Assembly: GCF_964656455.1 (NCBI RefSeq)
Contig: NC_135712.1
Span: forward strand, 99,424,294 to 99,488,293
Direction: 5' to 3'
DNA: 64,000 nucleotides
Source: Halichoerus grypus
Taxonomy: Eukaryota; Chordata; Mammalia; Carnivora; Phocidae
Position numbers and translations under genes: made by a program. Shown one piece after another: positions 47,758 through 59,849 of this stretch; position 1 is the stretch's first letter, and every line of letters begins with the position of its first letter. Under the pieces are notes generated by a model. The model ran no database searches. It saw nothing but the letters and a program-made list of their open reading frames with translations, and had not been told where the DNA came from.

Positions 47758-47953
47758 GGGGCGCCTGGGTGGCTCAGTCGTTAAGCATCTGCCTTCAGCT
47801 CAGGTCATGATCCCAGAGTCCTGGGATCAAGCCCCACATTGGGCTCCCTGCTCCTCCCTCTCCCACTTCTCCTGCTTGGGTTCCCTCTCTAGCTGTCTCT
47901 CTAGCTGTCTCTCTAATAAATAAATAAAATCTTTTAAAAAAATAAAATAAAAA
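47758..47953 (+). mobile_element. SINEC with internal deletion
   Basis: Lacks the usual 'CGGGAAGCCTGCTT' stretch after 'GGGCTCCCTGCT'. Perfect 15-bp duplication 'TAAAATATACATAGA' at 47743-47757 and 47954-47968. Confidence 0.97.
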
Positions 47954-48104
47954 TAAAATATACATAGAGAAAGTGTGCACAAATCTTAAAGATCCAGCTT
48001 GATGAATTTTAACAGAGTACATCCATGTAATCATCCAGATCAAAGCTTCAGGTGGTAGCCATGCATCAGTGTGTGCATGTTATCAATGATGAAATTCTCA
48101 GAAT

Positions 48105-49811
48105 AGAAGGGCTCCTATAACAGCCAAGAACAGCTCCACTCAAATGCAATCCCAGTCAAAATCCCAGAAGGTTATTTTATAGATATCGACAAACTGATTC
48201 TAAAGTTGATAAGCTAAAGACCTACAATAGTCAACACAATATTGAAGAAGAAAAACAAAGCTGGAAGACTGCTGTAACCCAACTTCAAGACTGACTATGA
48301 AGCTACAGAAATCAATACAGTGTGGTATAGGCAAGAAAATACACAAACAGATCAATGAAACAGATGAGACAGCCAAGAAATAGACACTCATAAGTATAGT
48401 CAATGATATTTGAGAAAAGAGCAAAGGCTCTAGCCTTTTTGACAAATGGTGCTAGAATGACTAGACATCCACATGCAAAAAGATTAATCTAGACATGGAC
48501 CTTATGCCGTTCACAAAAATGAACTAAAATGAAGCACAGACCTAAATGTAAAAATGCAAAACTATAAATTCCTAGAAGATAACCTAGGAGAGAACTCTGA
48601 TGACCTTCGTTTGGGGATGCCTTTTTCAATACCAAACTAAAGGCACAACTCATAAAAGAAATAACTGATAATTCGGATTTCATTAAAATTAAAACATTAA
48701 AAACTTCTGCTCTTGACAATGTCAAGAGAATTAACAGGCTATATACTGAGAAAAATATTTGCAAAGTACACAGCTGATAAAGGACAGTCATCCAAAATAC
48801 ACAAAGAACTTTTAAGACTCAACAGTATGGAAACAAACAATCCTATTAAGCAATGGACCAAAGACTTTAATAGACACTTCACCACAGTAGATACACAAAT
48901 GTCAAATGGGCATATAAGTAGATGCTACACTTCATATGTCCTCAAAGAAATTCAAATTAAAACAACAAATAGATACCACTAACACCCCTACTAGAATGGC
49001 CAAAATCCAGAACATTGATGACACCAAATGCTGGCAAGGATGTGGAGCAATGGGAACTCTCATTCATTGCTCATGAAAATGCAAAATGGTACAGACAATT
49101 TTGGAAGACAATTTTGTGGTTTCTGAAAATACTCAAAATATTCTTACCATACAATCCAGTAATCATACAAAACCTGCACATGGATGTTTATATTGCTTTA
49201 GTCACAACTCCCAAAACCTGGAAGCAACCCAGATATCCTTTAGTAGTTAATGGTTAAATAAACTTTGGTACATGTGGAAAATGGAGTCTTTTCACCTCTT
49301 AAAAGAAATGAGCTATCCCGCCATGAAAACACATGGAAGACCCATAGTGCATGTTACTAAGTGAAAGGAGCCAATACGAAAAGGCTACATACTATATGAT
49401 CCCAACTATATAACACTTTAGAAAAGGCAAAACTATGGAGACAGTAAAAGATCAGTAGTTGCCAGGGGTGGGGTAAGAGTGAGACAAAGAGGCAGAGCAC
49501 AGAGAATTTTGGGGGTAGTTAAAATACTCTGTATGATGTTATAATGATGGATATATGTCATTAAACATTTATTCAAACCCACAGAACGTATAACATGAGT
49601 GAAACCTAAAATAAACTATGGACTTTGGGTGATTATGATGTGTCAAAGGAGGTTCACCGTTGGTAACAAATGCACCAGTCTGGTGGGTGATGCTGATAAT
49701 GAAGAAGCTATGTATGTGTGGCAATAGAACGTATATTGGAAATCTCTGTATCTTCCTCTCAATTTTGTTGTGAACCTTAAATTGCTCTAAAAAATAAAAT
49801 CTTAAAAAAAT
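48105..49811 (+). mobile_element. L1MA-type L1, ORF2 3' part to 3' end
   Basis: Sense L1 from 'AAATGCAATCCCAGTCAAAA' through 'GTGGTATAGGCAAGAAAATA', 'CAAAGAAATTCAAATTAAAA' and 'AAGGATGTGGAGCAATGGGA' to the terminal 'GCTCTAAAAAATAAAATC' and A-tail. Open pieces at 48713-48982 and 49015-49257 are ORF2 remnants separated by frameshifts. Confidence 0.93.
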
Positions 49812-50079
49812 TTCCCTTTTGTGTCACCAAGAAAATAATGTAAATAACTGATAATTTCCCAAGCAACATTTTACTTATCTTCCCTACCATCTGACTGCAT
49901 TATATTGTTTTTCTACTTAATGATCTCTAACATTGGTACAATTACCATTATTTACTTTCAGTCTTGGGAGATGAATAAGGGGAGACAGACCCCCCAAAAT
50001 GTAATTCAAGAAATAATCAAAATTAACTAATTGTATTAGTTACAAGGAAGGAAATACTGAGAGCAGAGAATCATATCCA

Positions 50080-50960
50080 AAATTCTGAGTAATAGAATAA
50101 GGAAAAATAGGGGGCATGAGCTACTTCAATTAGGAAAGTCACGGAAAATCTCTCTGAGAATGTTCTATTTAGATTGAAACCCTGAGAATGAGAAAGTCTA
50201 TCAAGTAAAGAAAGGGAAGAAATTCTTCTCGAATTGAAAAGAGTTTGCACAGACCTGAGCTGGGACTCAGGTGGCCTGCTCTAGTAATATCAAGAAATCC
50301 AATGTGGCTATAGGGACATAAAATGGGGCTAGAGGCTGCCAAGGACAGGTTAATGCACAGCTTTAGGGACAGGGAGAAACCTTCGGAGTTTTAAGCAGCA
50401 GGATAAAAGTAAAAAAAAAAAAAAAAAAAAAATAGCAGGAAATGTTTTGATCTGATTTATATTTAGGCAGTTCACCTTAGCTTCACTGTGGAAAACAAAC
50501 TGTAGGGAAACAAGAATGGAAAAAGGAAGACCCTGTCACAGAAGTATTGGTGAAAGGTGTTGAGGCCTGGGCTAGAGCTGTAGCCATGGATATAAAAAGA
50601 AGCCAAGAGATTTTCAAAATATCTTCAAGATAACATTGTTAGAATGTGTTGACATTTTAGATGTTAGAAAAAAGAAAGGGAGGATGGACAAAGAATCTCC
50701 AGTTTTACCTTAAAAGATTCAGTGAGTTGTGGTGCCATCTCCTGTGATGAGAATGGGGGAGTTTGGAAAGTTGAGGACAATCAAGAATTCTCCCTGCACA
50801 CAAGGAAAACATCTATGATATAATTAAATGGACATTTTAAGGTGGAGGACAGGAAAAGTGTGAGATAGAGATGTGAAGTTAGAGACTTTCAAATACAGAT
50901 ATGTAAAACCATGGGAAAAAACAAGGTTACTATAAAGTATAAAGATCATGAATGAAACAC
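50080..50960 (-). mobile_element. L2 (LINE2), antisense
   Basis: 'GAGTTTTAAGCAGCAGGATA', 'GATCTGATTTATATTTAGGC', 'GTGTTGAGGCCTGGGCTAGA' and 'TTCAGTGAGTTGTGGTGCCA' follow antisense L2 over nearly 900 bp. An A-run of about 22 (50410-50431) interrupts it. The 270 bp before it are unassigned. Confidence 0.82.
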
Positions 50961-51029
50961 TGATGCAGAAGAGAAAAGTCCTTCCATGATTACAACAGTC
51001 AGCTTAGTCTCTATCATGTTGGGAGAATA

Positions 51030-51330
51030 ATACTGCAAAATCTCAGTGACCTAACAAAAGTCAATGTTTATTTCTTGCTCATGATACACATCTTTTGTGA
51101 GTTAGCTAAAGCCCTGCTCTATCTTTATTCTGGGACTCTGGCTGAACAATCAGTGTTTATCTGATCTCTAAAGCTTCTGCTTAGAAGTGCTGCACATCAC
51201 ATGCTACTGAACCAATCACATCAAACAGGCAAGACTGACATCAATGGGGTAGGAATTAGACCCCTGGCTTAGGCAGGAGCCCACGGAGAGAGGATGCAAA
51301 CATTCTGAACAATAATTAAATCTTCTTCAG
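51030..51330 (-). mobile_element. Probable MaLR-type LTR remnant, antisense
   Basis: 'CAATGTTTATTTCTTGCTCA' near one end and 'GAGAGAGGATGCAAACATTC' near the other resemble antisense MLT1-group LTRs. Weak. Confidence 0.45.
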
Positions 51331-53635
51331 ACATAAAACCCTAAATACTCACTCCAGAATTGTATCTTGAGCATTTATCCTTTATATTCACTTTATATTT
51401 CATTACTAAGTACTTGGAGTGTCTTTATTTCCTTTTTATTATTATCAGAATATACATGGCAAACGTTTTAAAGCACAGGGAAAGGCTTAGACTGAATAGT
51501 AGCCATTTCTTGTACCATTCCTCTTTACATCAAATCCCATTTCCAGGGGGTTAAAATTTTTATTTCTACTTCTCATCAAAATGTAAAACTTGAGTCCACA
51601 CCTAATACATGCTTTTGTCTATGTGATAAATAAAATAAGCAATATTGCTCATCTGTATATAAACAGTATTTCTTTTGCTTTTGTGTCACAACTTTGGTTA
51701 TTAATTGAATACCTTAACAGCCCTCATAACAGAATTGATAAACACTGAATTCCAAAACAGTTGTTAGTATATTTAATATTTGCATATTTAGACAACAAGT
51801 AGAAAATAAACAAATGTGGCTATATTTTTTGTATAATTTTTACCCATTAACTTAATATGGTTAGAAATTATGAGTTATATGCTGCTTTACTTTCCCACAA
51901 TAGATCAATTATTTTCCCTTGCTAAAAGGAACTATTCTAAATATCTTGTACTCTTGTCTGGGAATCTCAAGGGATTGTACTGCACTCTTGAAAAGATAAG
52001 TAGTTTTAATATGACTAGCTTATAGAAAAACTGATTTTCTCTCTTTCCAAAAAGGACTGATGAAAATGGACTGGGAATAAGTGAAAATAGCACACATACT
52101 CCTTCCGGTTCCTAGAAATATCACTAGAAGTATGAATTGGCTATGTGTCCTGTCTGGTCTACAGCCCTCACAGAATTAGAATGTATTTGTTAAATTCTGA
52201 AGTGCTGGGAGACTGCAGTCAAAAAGCTGCTTAACAGTGTAAGCAGGAATGAGGACTACTTTTATAAATTCTACTCAACAGAAAAGTTTTTTGAGTTCAG
52301 AATCAGTCTTACAGATACTTTTCCTTGCAAAAATCTAGGAGTCAACAAAATCATCCCCTCCATAGAAACTAAGTAAATAAAGCTGAGCACAAGTCTGAGC
52401 AACAAAAGTAGGACCATTCTACAGAAGTAAGAGAGTCTTTGACATTATTCTAATTAGCAAGGGAGACGAAGGGTTCCTCGTTGAGGAGTCTGACCTAGGA
52501 AAACAGAAAATTAAACCTTGTCAGTACTTAAATTGGCACTGAGTAATCTAATACAAGAAAATCTCTCCAGCAGACTTTTTGAAAAGGAGACATAAAAGAG
52601 ATTAAAAGAAAGTGCTGATGGGTGGACACTAACAGAATTTCAAATTTTGAATAGACTATACATTTAACTGTATGTGGCTAATATTCCATTATGCATGCAT
52701 GTCTGGGCATCGTCTCATAAAAATATCTGAATAAATTCTCAAAGTAAATATTCTTCCAAGTAGTTTTAAAGGCAGAGATAGCAATCGAAAATGCCCTCCC
52801 CCAAATTTCAATTTTAGTTACAATATGGTGAAAACTGGGAACAAGCTTGGTAAGCATCATCCCTTATAGAATGAAGGCCTCAGAAAGGCTTTCTTCTTCT
52901 AGCTTTATTGCATGTTGTCAGGGAAAAAGGCTGACTAAGGGTTTACATTCTACCTCTTTTCTCTACACATCCCACCAAGAATAATTCTTTGAAGGCTATG
53001 TGAATAACACTTTTAGGAACTTGATGCATATTTTACAAATTATGGTAAGATGTCGTGCTTCCAGAGTTATCCCACTAACTTTACTCTCATTTCTTAAAAC
53101 CTGGGAAAATATAGATAAATAAAGATAAATATAAGTAACCCAGCATAATCAGGAACTATACATCTAAGGGTTTATCATCTGTAATATTCTCTACTATAAA
53201 GAAATTTAAATAAAATCCAAGATATTTTACTCAGAAACTTTGCAATTCCAGAGTAAAAAACACATTTTAAACACATTATGAACACATCTCCTAGATTCAA
53301 TATATACTAATCTGGTTTTTGAAACTTGGCAAATTAAATAACAATGACTGACTGCCATTTTTCCCCTTCACTAATTTTTAGAAACAAAACAAAACAAAAA
53401 ACAAAAAAACTGGGCATTAAGCTATGATACATGTTTTGTATATACAGGAACTAAATGTTTGTTTGTTTGTTTTAATATTAGTTCTAAGTGGGCAAAACCA
53501 AGGGATAAAGAAGCACAGATTTAGAATTCAAAAACAGAGTAAGTGGAGGGGAAGAATTATTAAAAATTAAATTGATTGATACATTGATAGATGATAGAGA
53601 AATAATTTATAACAAAGAATACCTAAAGGGAGTGG
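51331..53635. other. Long stretch without recognised elements
   Basis: Only CAAAA-type (53384-53409) and GTTT (53456-53472) low-complexity tracts are seen. Confidence 0.5.
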
Positions 53636-53981
53636 AAGAAAGGAGATAACATAATGAGGGCCCGTGGTGGCTCAGAGGCTTGGAGTTGGCTTGGTTGGGG
53701 ATGCAGGGGTAGAAGGTTGAAGTAAGGAAACTTGAAGGGCTGTGGGGGAAGGGTGAGATATGCCAATGGTTTGGGGCCAACTTCACTCTGGGCTTGCCTA
53801 CTTGTATATTTAGTTTGGCATTGGGCACAAGTCTGTAGTGGAGATGGACCTGCTGTCTTGGAAGGCATGGGGCTCTTCCTTGAACTAAATGAGGCTTGCA
53901 GCTCCTATGCTATGCTATGCTGATGTGATGGGGACTGGGATGTGTTACAAATAAACCTTTTTTGTTGTTGTTGTTGTTGTT
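53636..53981. other. GC-richer unassigned segment ending in AATAAA and (TTG)6
   Basis: About 300 bp richer in G than its surroundings, with overlapping minus-strand ORFs of 73 and 81 codons. It ends with 'TTACAAATAAACC', a T-run and (TTG)6 (53962-53981). Could be an LTR or a retrocopy; neither is demonstrable. Confidence 0.35.
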
Positions 53982-54091
53982 AATTCCTCTTTCTCAGACA
54001 TGATGCCAAGAATCCTTTCTCAACTCTATCTGGACCCTGCAGCTTGAACAACCCACAGCCTTGCTTCTGATGGAGGTTTCATATTCCACTG

Positions 54092-54475
54092 TTGTTATGG
54101 GCTGAATTGCATCTCCCCAAAATTTATATGTTGAAGCCCTACCTCCAAGTACCAGAATATGACTATTTGGAGAAAGGGTCTTTATAAAGGTGATTAAGTT
54201 AAAACGAGGCCATTAGAGGGGGTCCTAATCCAATCTGACTGGTGTCCTTATAAGACGAGGAAATTTGGACAACAAAGGAAGACATCAGAGATGTATACAC
54301 ACACAGAAAAGACATGTAAGGGCACAGGGAGAAGGCAGCTCTCTGCAAGCCAAGGAGAAACCAAACCTTCTGACACCTTTATCTTGGACTTCCAGCCCCC
54401 AGACTGTGAGAAAATAAATTTCTCTGTTTAAGTCACTCATTCTTGTATTTTGTTATAGCGGCCTGAGCTAATGCA
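54092..54475 (+). mobile_element. MLT1-type MaLR LTR, near complete
   Basis: Starts 'TGTTATGGGCTGAATTGCAT', carries 'GGGTCCTAATCCAATCTGAC', 'TGGTGTCCTTATAAGACGAG' and 'CTGTGAGAAAATAAATTTCT', and ends 'GGCCTGAGCTAATGCA'. The AATAAA within it is the LTR polyadenylation signal. No internal MaLR sequence adjoins it, so it is solo. Confidence 0.93.
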
Positions 54476-54671
54476 AATGTTGACCTGTGAACAGGTCAAC
54501 TGAACATCCTTTGAGATATAATCCCAAACCTTTTAAAACACTGAAACTAGGAGGAAGAGAGATGACAGTTGATAACTATGTGATCTCCAAATCTCACTGT
54601 TTTATTGAAATAAGAAACTCTCAGCATCCCTCTTTACTTTATTTGAAATTGTTTAAAAAATTCAGGTCTTT

Positions 54672-55009
54672 GGAGCCCCTGGCTGGCTCAGTCAATAGAG
54701 CATGTGACTCCTTTTTTTTTTTTTTTAATATTTTATTGATTTATTTGACAGAGAGAGAGAGCAAGAGAGGGGACACAAGCAGGGGGAGTGGGAGAGGGAG
54801 AAGCAGGTTTCCCGCTGAGCAGGGAGCCCAATGCGGGGCTCGATCCCAGGACCCTGGGATCATGAGCTGAGTCGAAGGCAGACGCTTAACGACTGAGCCA
54901 CCCAGGTGCCCCGAGCATGGGACTCTTGATCTCAGGGTTGTGAGTTCAAGCCCCATACTGGGCATGGATCCTACTTAAAAAAAACCAAAAACAACAACAA
55001 AAAACACTA
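54672..55009 (+). mobile_element. Older SINEC, split by a younger SINEC
   Basis: The outer SINE starts 'GGAGCCCCTGGCTGGCTCAG', is cut after 'GAGCATGTGACTC' (54698-54710), resumes at 54913 and ends 'GCATGGATCCTACTTAAAAA'. It lacks the long CT-rich body, typical of the short older subfamily. 'AGGTCTTT' on both sides is its likely duplication. Confidence 0.93.
54711..54912 (-). mobile_element. SINEC nested in SINEC
   Basis: Complete antisense SINE with duplication 'GAGCATGTGACTC'/'GAGCATGGGACTC' at 54698-54710 and 54913-54925, both derived from the outer SINE. Parts of it appear in the long ORF at 54487-54870, which is therefore not a gene. Confidence 0.97.
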
Positions 55010-55234
55010 AGGTCTTTTTTTTCTCCCCTCATGAAGATGTAATGGCTTCTTATTTAATTGAATTTTCTTGTTAAAATACATCCTTTGAAGCAAAATTTTA
55101 TATTGTATTTTGACAATGTTAAAGTTTTAAAGTGACATGCATTTTTATTGATTAGGAGAATGCATATTTTGCCAAAAAAATATAAAGGATGAAAGAAATT
55201 ATTTTGAGTGCTTTATAATTCCTGAGTATTTTTC

Positions 55235-55500
55235 TTCTTACACTCTGATTTGAAATCTTCATTTCCCTCGAGACCCAGTTCATGTCCTAGTCTCCCATAA
55301 CATTCTGTTTGTGCCTATTCCGTAGTTCTGTACTTCACAGACAAGGACTTCTCTTTTTACTTGTCTTCCTTCATCACACAGTAAGCTTCTCAAAGACAGG
55401 GATCATGTCTTACTAATGTTCGTATCCCCTGTTTTTAGCAAAGTGACTGCAAGGCAGTTGGTGGACAACTGAATTTTGAGTGAATGGAAGCACTGACTTT
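55235..55500 (+). mobile_element. L2 (LINE2) 3' end
   Basis: 'TTCTCAAAGACAGGGATCAT', 'GTCTTACTAATGTTCGTATC' and 'TGAATTTTGAGTGAATGGAA' follow the L2 3' end. AT-rich DNA flanks it. Confidence 0.82.
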
Positions 55501-56509
55501 AATCTACTTATTCTACATTATAGGAAGATCTGCTTCCTGAGACTATGTGCAGCACACTAATAGAAAATCAATCTAGAAATGTTTTAAATGCAACTTTATA
55601 TTATTCTTCAGAAGTTTCATATATAAATATATTTTTCATGCTTAGCAAAGGGATTGTGAAACAATAAAGATCGAATAGCAAATTCCCTGATACATAAATG
55701 TGTGTATATGCACACACACAAGCACATATATATGTATTCAAATACACAGCATGCATATTCAAATACATATGTTCTATAACAGTAGAATGGAGTGGGGATT
55801 TATTTTACCTTTGAGAAAAGTGAGGAGCAGAGTAGTGAATGAATATACTTAAGTCCACAGAACTAACTTAATTTGCTTGGCCAATGCTGAGCTCCTTAGC
55901 ATATGAAACTATTTCATATGCTGCTTTTTAACCAACCTGAGTCCTTAAACACAGGTAATCTACCATCAACTGTAACTTGATCACAATTAATAGTAAATTA
56001 CAACACCAATATCTCTACCTCATTTCTTTAGCAAACACACTTTGAAAATACATTTTTATCCTAATAGTAATACATTCCATTAAGAAAAAAAGATGATAAC
56101 AAAATTCATACAGAATGCTTCAAATCTAGTACACTCATGTTTATTTGTATATAATACAAAAAAGTTTGTCTATATGCATATGCAAGATGATAAGTTTGAA
56201 AGAAGAATGAGGCTAATTATTTACTTAAAACATTAAAAGCAATTTTTAATATTTTTTTATCTTCATAATAAAAATTTATTGCTGAGCATTTTTCCACTGG
56301 GCTGATATACCATAATAATAGATACATTTACTTGTCTCATGTATTTAGATTTTATGTAGTTTTCTGTTGTATAGATAATGTCCACTATCTTCTTGCATTC
56401 TAATGTTTATATTGATTTATTTCCTTAATTTATCTTTTAGGAGCATGGTTGCTGTGCCTATAAAAATATGACACTTATTTATAAAACCAGAATGTATACT
56501 CTGGCATGT
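55501..56509. other. AT-rich unassigned sequence
   Basis: No element recognised; CA/TA-rich low complexity near 55708-55765. Confidence 0.5.
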
Positions 56510-56522
56510 ATCATGTATTTTT

Positions 56523-56728
56523 TTAAAGATTATTTATTTATTTATTTATTTGACAGAGAGAGAGAGAGAGAGCGAGGGAGCACATGCACAAGCAGGGGGA
56601 GCAAGGGAGGGAGAAGCAGGCTCCCTGCTAAGCAAGGAGCCAGATGCAGGGCTAGATCCGAGGACCCTGGGATCATGATCCAAGCTGAAGGCAGACGCTT
56701 AAGCGACTGAGCCACCCAGGCACCCCCT
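56523..56728 (-). mobile_element. SINEC, antisense
   Basis: Antisense SINE with duplication 'ATCATGTATTTTT' (from 56510 and 56731-56743); on the left it merges with the T-tail. Confidence 0.97.
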
Positions 56729-56743
56729 GCATCATGTATTTTT

Positions 56744-57969
56744 AAAATGTTGGAGAATTAGAAGCAGATTTGTTCTCTGCCCAGGCTCAATTTAAAAATG
56801 GAATTCAAACCTCTGAAGAAAAAGAGATTGCCTGGCCATCTTGCTGTAATACTTTGAGGCTTCGTATCAGTTATGATTGTGTGCTTTCAGGATTACAGGC
56901 TCTAGTAAGACAGTATAAGTGCTTGCATAAGCAGTGAGAGTAGCAGATATTAGACATGAGGCTCTCTTGGCTAATACACAGTGAGAAATGTAGACACTGG
57001 ATTCTGGGAAGTACAAGACATTTGATGTTTTTCCAAAAAATTAACCTGTGTGAGTTTTTGTGGGATGGGCTCATATATAACCTTTCTTCATACTAGTAGC
57101 AAGCATGCAACTATAGAGCTAGGTCTGTGTGGTCTCATTCCAGAAAACATGATACCACAAATGCATCTTGTAGATGTAAATAAAAATAGCACAAGCCACC
57201 TAATTTTCTACTGATAGCTACAATAAGGCCCAGAAATCAGGATAGCTAAGAGGTATAATTCTGATCCATAGGAGTTCTGATATAACTGGTGGATCATAAC
57301 ATTTCTGATAGTTGGGTATATTTTAGACTGTATAGAATTATTTATGAATGATATGGAAAATCTATAATAGGGAAATAAATATTCTCTTTGGCACATATCT
57401 TCTTTACTTTCCACTCTTAATGGTTATTATTCATGTATCTTGAGATCCTGAAGTTGGGTTGCTGAAGCCTTATCATATTGGTGATATATGACCTACACGG
57501 CCTCATTGTTGGCACGACTGTCCTTTCTCATCTAAATCTGGTGTCCAGTTCAACACAAGTACCTAGCAAAATTTCCCCTACTAGTTACAGTGTAGTATTA
57601 AAATATTTCTAAAAGAAAAGAGTCGGTACAAATATCCTTTCTTGAAGTTGACAAAATATACTTTCAACGGAGAGGAGTGTTGAATCAAAACTAAGAAGGA
57701 CTAAGGCTGGAGGGATAGGCATATATTTTCCCCAACAGCGTAAAACTGTACACCTGAGCCAGCCCTTTTAGCTCATTTTGTGATAAACTCCACAGGGCTT
57801 AGGAACTAAAGGCACAATCATTTTGTATTGAGGCTGCTGAAGGGTCTCTCTTAATCCCATTATGTTTGAGATATTTGCACTTCATTTTGTGGATCTTTTT
57901 ACGCCAATTCATTTATTATGCTATAGAGCATAATTTGTATCAGACTATTTTATGTTTTTTTTTTTATTT
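56744..57969. other. Unassigned sequence
   Basis: No repeat family or exon recognised in 1.2 kb. Confidence 0.5.
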
Positions 57970-59047
57970 TCTATCTGAAATTCTTTTTTAAAGTTTTTTA
58001 TTTAAATTCCACTTAGTTAGCATCCAGTATAATATTAGTTTCAGGTATACAAATATAGTGATTCAACACTTCCATACAAAACCTGGTGCTCATCACTACA
58101 AGTGCACTCCTTAATCTCCCTCAACTATTTAACCCATCCCCTCACCCTCTGTAACCATCAATTTGTTCTCTGTAGTTAAGAGTCTATTTCTTGGTTTGCC
58201 TCTCTCTCTCTTCTTCCCTCTGCTTGTTTGTTTTTTTCTTAAATTCCACATGAGTGAAATCATATGGTATTTGTCTTTCTCTGACTGACTTACTTCACTT
58301 AGCATAACACACTCTAGCTCCATCCATGTCCTTGCAAATGGCAAGATTTCATTCTTTTGGATGGCTGAGTAATATTCCATTCACACACATACACACACAC
58401 ACACATATATACATACACCACTTCTTTATCCATTCATCAGTTGATGGACACTGGGGCTGTTTCCATAATTTGGCTATTGTTGATAATGCTGCTGTAAACA
58501 TCAGGCTGCATGTATCCCTTTGAATTAGTATTTTTGTATTCTTTGGGTAAGTACCTAGGAGTGCAACTGCTGGATCCTAGGGTAGTTCTATTTTTAGCTT
58601 TTTGAGGAACCTCCATTCTGTTTTCCAGTATGGCTGCACCAGTTTGCATTCCCACCAATAGTGCAAGAGTGTTCCCCTTTCTCCACAACCTCGCCAACAC
58701 CTGTTGTTTCTTGTGTTGGTTTTTGTCATTCTGACAGGTGTGAGGTGATATCTCAGTATAGTTTTGATTTGTATTTCCCTATCAAAATACCGAGAGCATT
58801 TTTCTCAGACTTAGAACAAACAATCTTAAAATTTGTATGGAAACATAAAATACCCTGAATAGTAAAAGCAACCTTGCAAAAGCAAAGCAAAGCTGAAGGC
58901 ATCACAATTCCAGACTTCAAATTATATTACAAAACTGTAGTGATCAAAAGAGTATGATACTGGCACAAAAACAGACACATAGATAATTGTAACAGAGTAG
59001 CAAACCCAGAAATGAACCCACAACTATATGGTCTATTTGGAATTCTT
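57970..59047 (-). mobile_element. L1, 5'-inverted (twin-primed), with target-site duplication
   Basis: Antisense 3' UTR and ORF2 run from about 57986 to 58782; the minus-strand translation at 58129-58380 begins MEYYSAIQKNE. Sense ORF2 follows from about 58783 to 59031 ('CAAACAATCTTAAAATTTGT'). The flanks 'TCTATCTGAAATTCTT' (57970-57985) and 'TCTATTTGGAATTCTT' (59032-59047) match at 14 of 16. The inversion breakpoint lies near 'TTTCCCTATCAAAATACC'. Confidence 0.92.
58382..58418. repeat. CA/TA microsatellite inside L1 ORF2
   Basis: Interrupted CA tract at the same L1 position as the (CA)21 at 1.67 kb, just before the conserved EYYSAI codons on the L1 strand. Confidence 0.95.
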
Positions 59048-59118
59048 AATTAAGATTTGTGGAAAAACCTAATGATTATGTTAGATATATTTTATTCTTT
59101 GAAATATTGAAAATGTCA

Positions 59119-59300
59119 GGGAACCTGGGTGGCAGAGTCAGTTAAGCATCCGACTCTTAGTTTCAGCTCAGGTCGTGATCTTAGGGCCGTGAGATTGAGC
59201 CCCACATCAGGCTCCGTGCTCAGTGTGGAGTCCTCTTAAGACTCTCTTTCCTTCTCCCTCTGCCGCTCCCCACCTTCTCTCAAATAAATAAATCTTTAAA
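59119..59300 (+). mobile_element. SINEC, older subfamily
   Basis: 'CATCCGACTCTTAGTTTCAG' head type. Duplication 'ATATTGAAAATGTCA'/'ATATTGAAAATATCA' at 59104-59118 and 59301-59315. Confidence 0.96.
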
Positions 59301-59315
59301 ATATTGAAAATATCA

Positions 59316-59849
59316 ATCTACAAAATGATATAAGTGAAGTTATTTAGATAACAGATTACTGTTCATTATATAATAATCAGTAACTAAACAAGTCCATAAT
59401 ACCTATGTTTTAAAACTACTCAGAGTATAAATAACTATCCTTAGATTGCAGACTAATATAATATAGGTTTAATCTATGGGAAAATCTACGTTCCCAAATT
59501 AATAACAAAATTATGAGTTCTTTAACAAAATATATTGATGCATTCATCAAATTTACTCTTAAACTTATTTTGATAATACGGGCAACTTTAGAAAGTTGAT
59601 GATCTCCAGAATGATTTAATAAATAGAGTGAATGTTTCATAATCTTTACTCTATGCTGATCAAACATTGGGGGGAATTTTTATTAAAAGTGTAAGCTCTC
59701 TTGGAGTTTTTCAAAATTACAATTTTTTTATCTTTTCAAAGTAAGTATAAATCATGCTCATCCTAAAATCATACAGTAAAAATGTTCACTCAAAAGCCAT
59801 TATGTATCTATAACCTATTATTATTGACAAAAATTCACCAGAACAATGT
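59316..59849. other. AT-rich unassigned sequence
   Basis: Nothing recognised. Confidence 0.5.

Noticed and set aside
53607..53868. Proline-rich overlapping ORFs as a coding exon
   Set aside because: Two frames are open over the same G-rich stretch, which is a composition effect, and neither shows a known motif.
54487..54870. 127-codon ORF
   Set aside because: Its second half is translated SINE sequence; the first half shows no motif.
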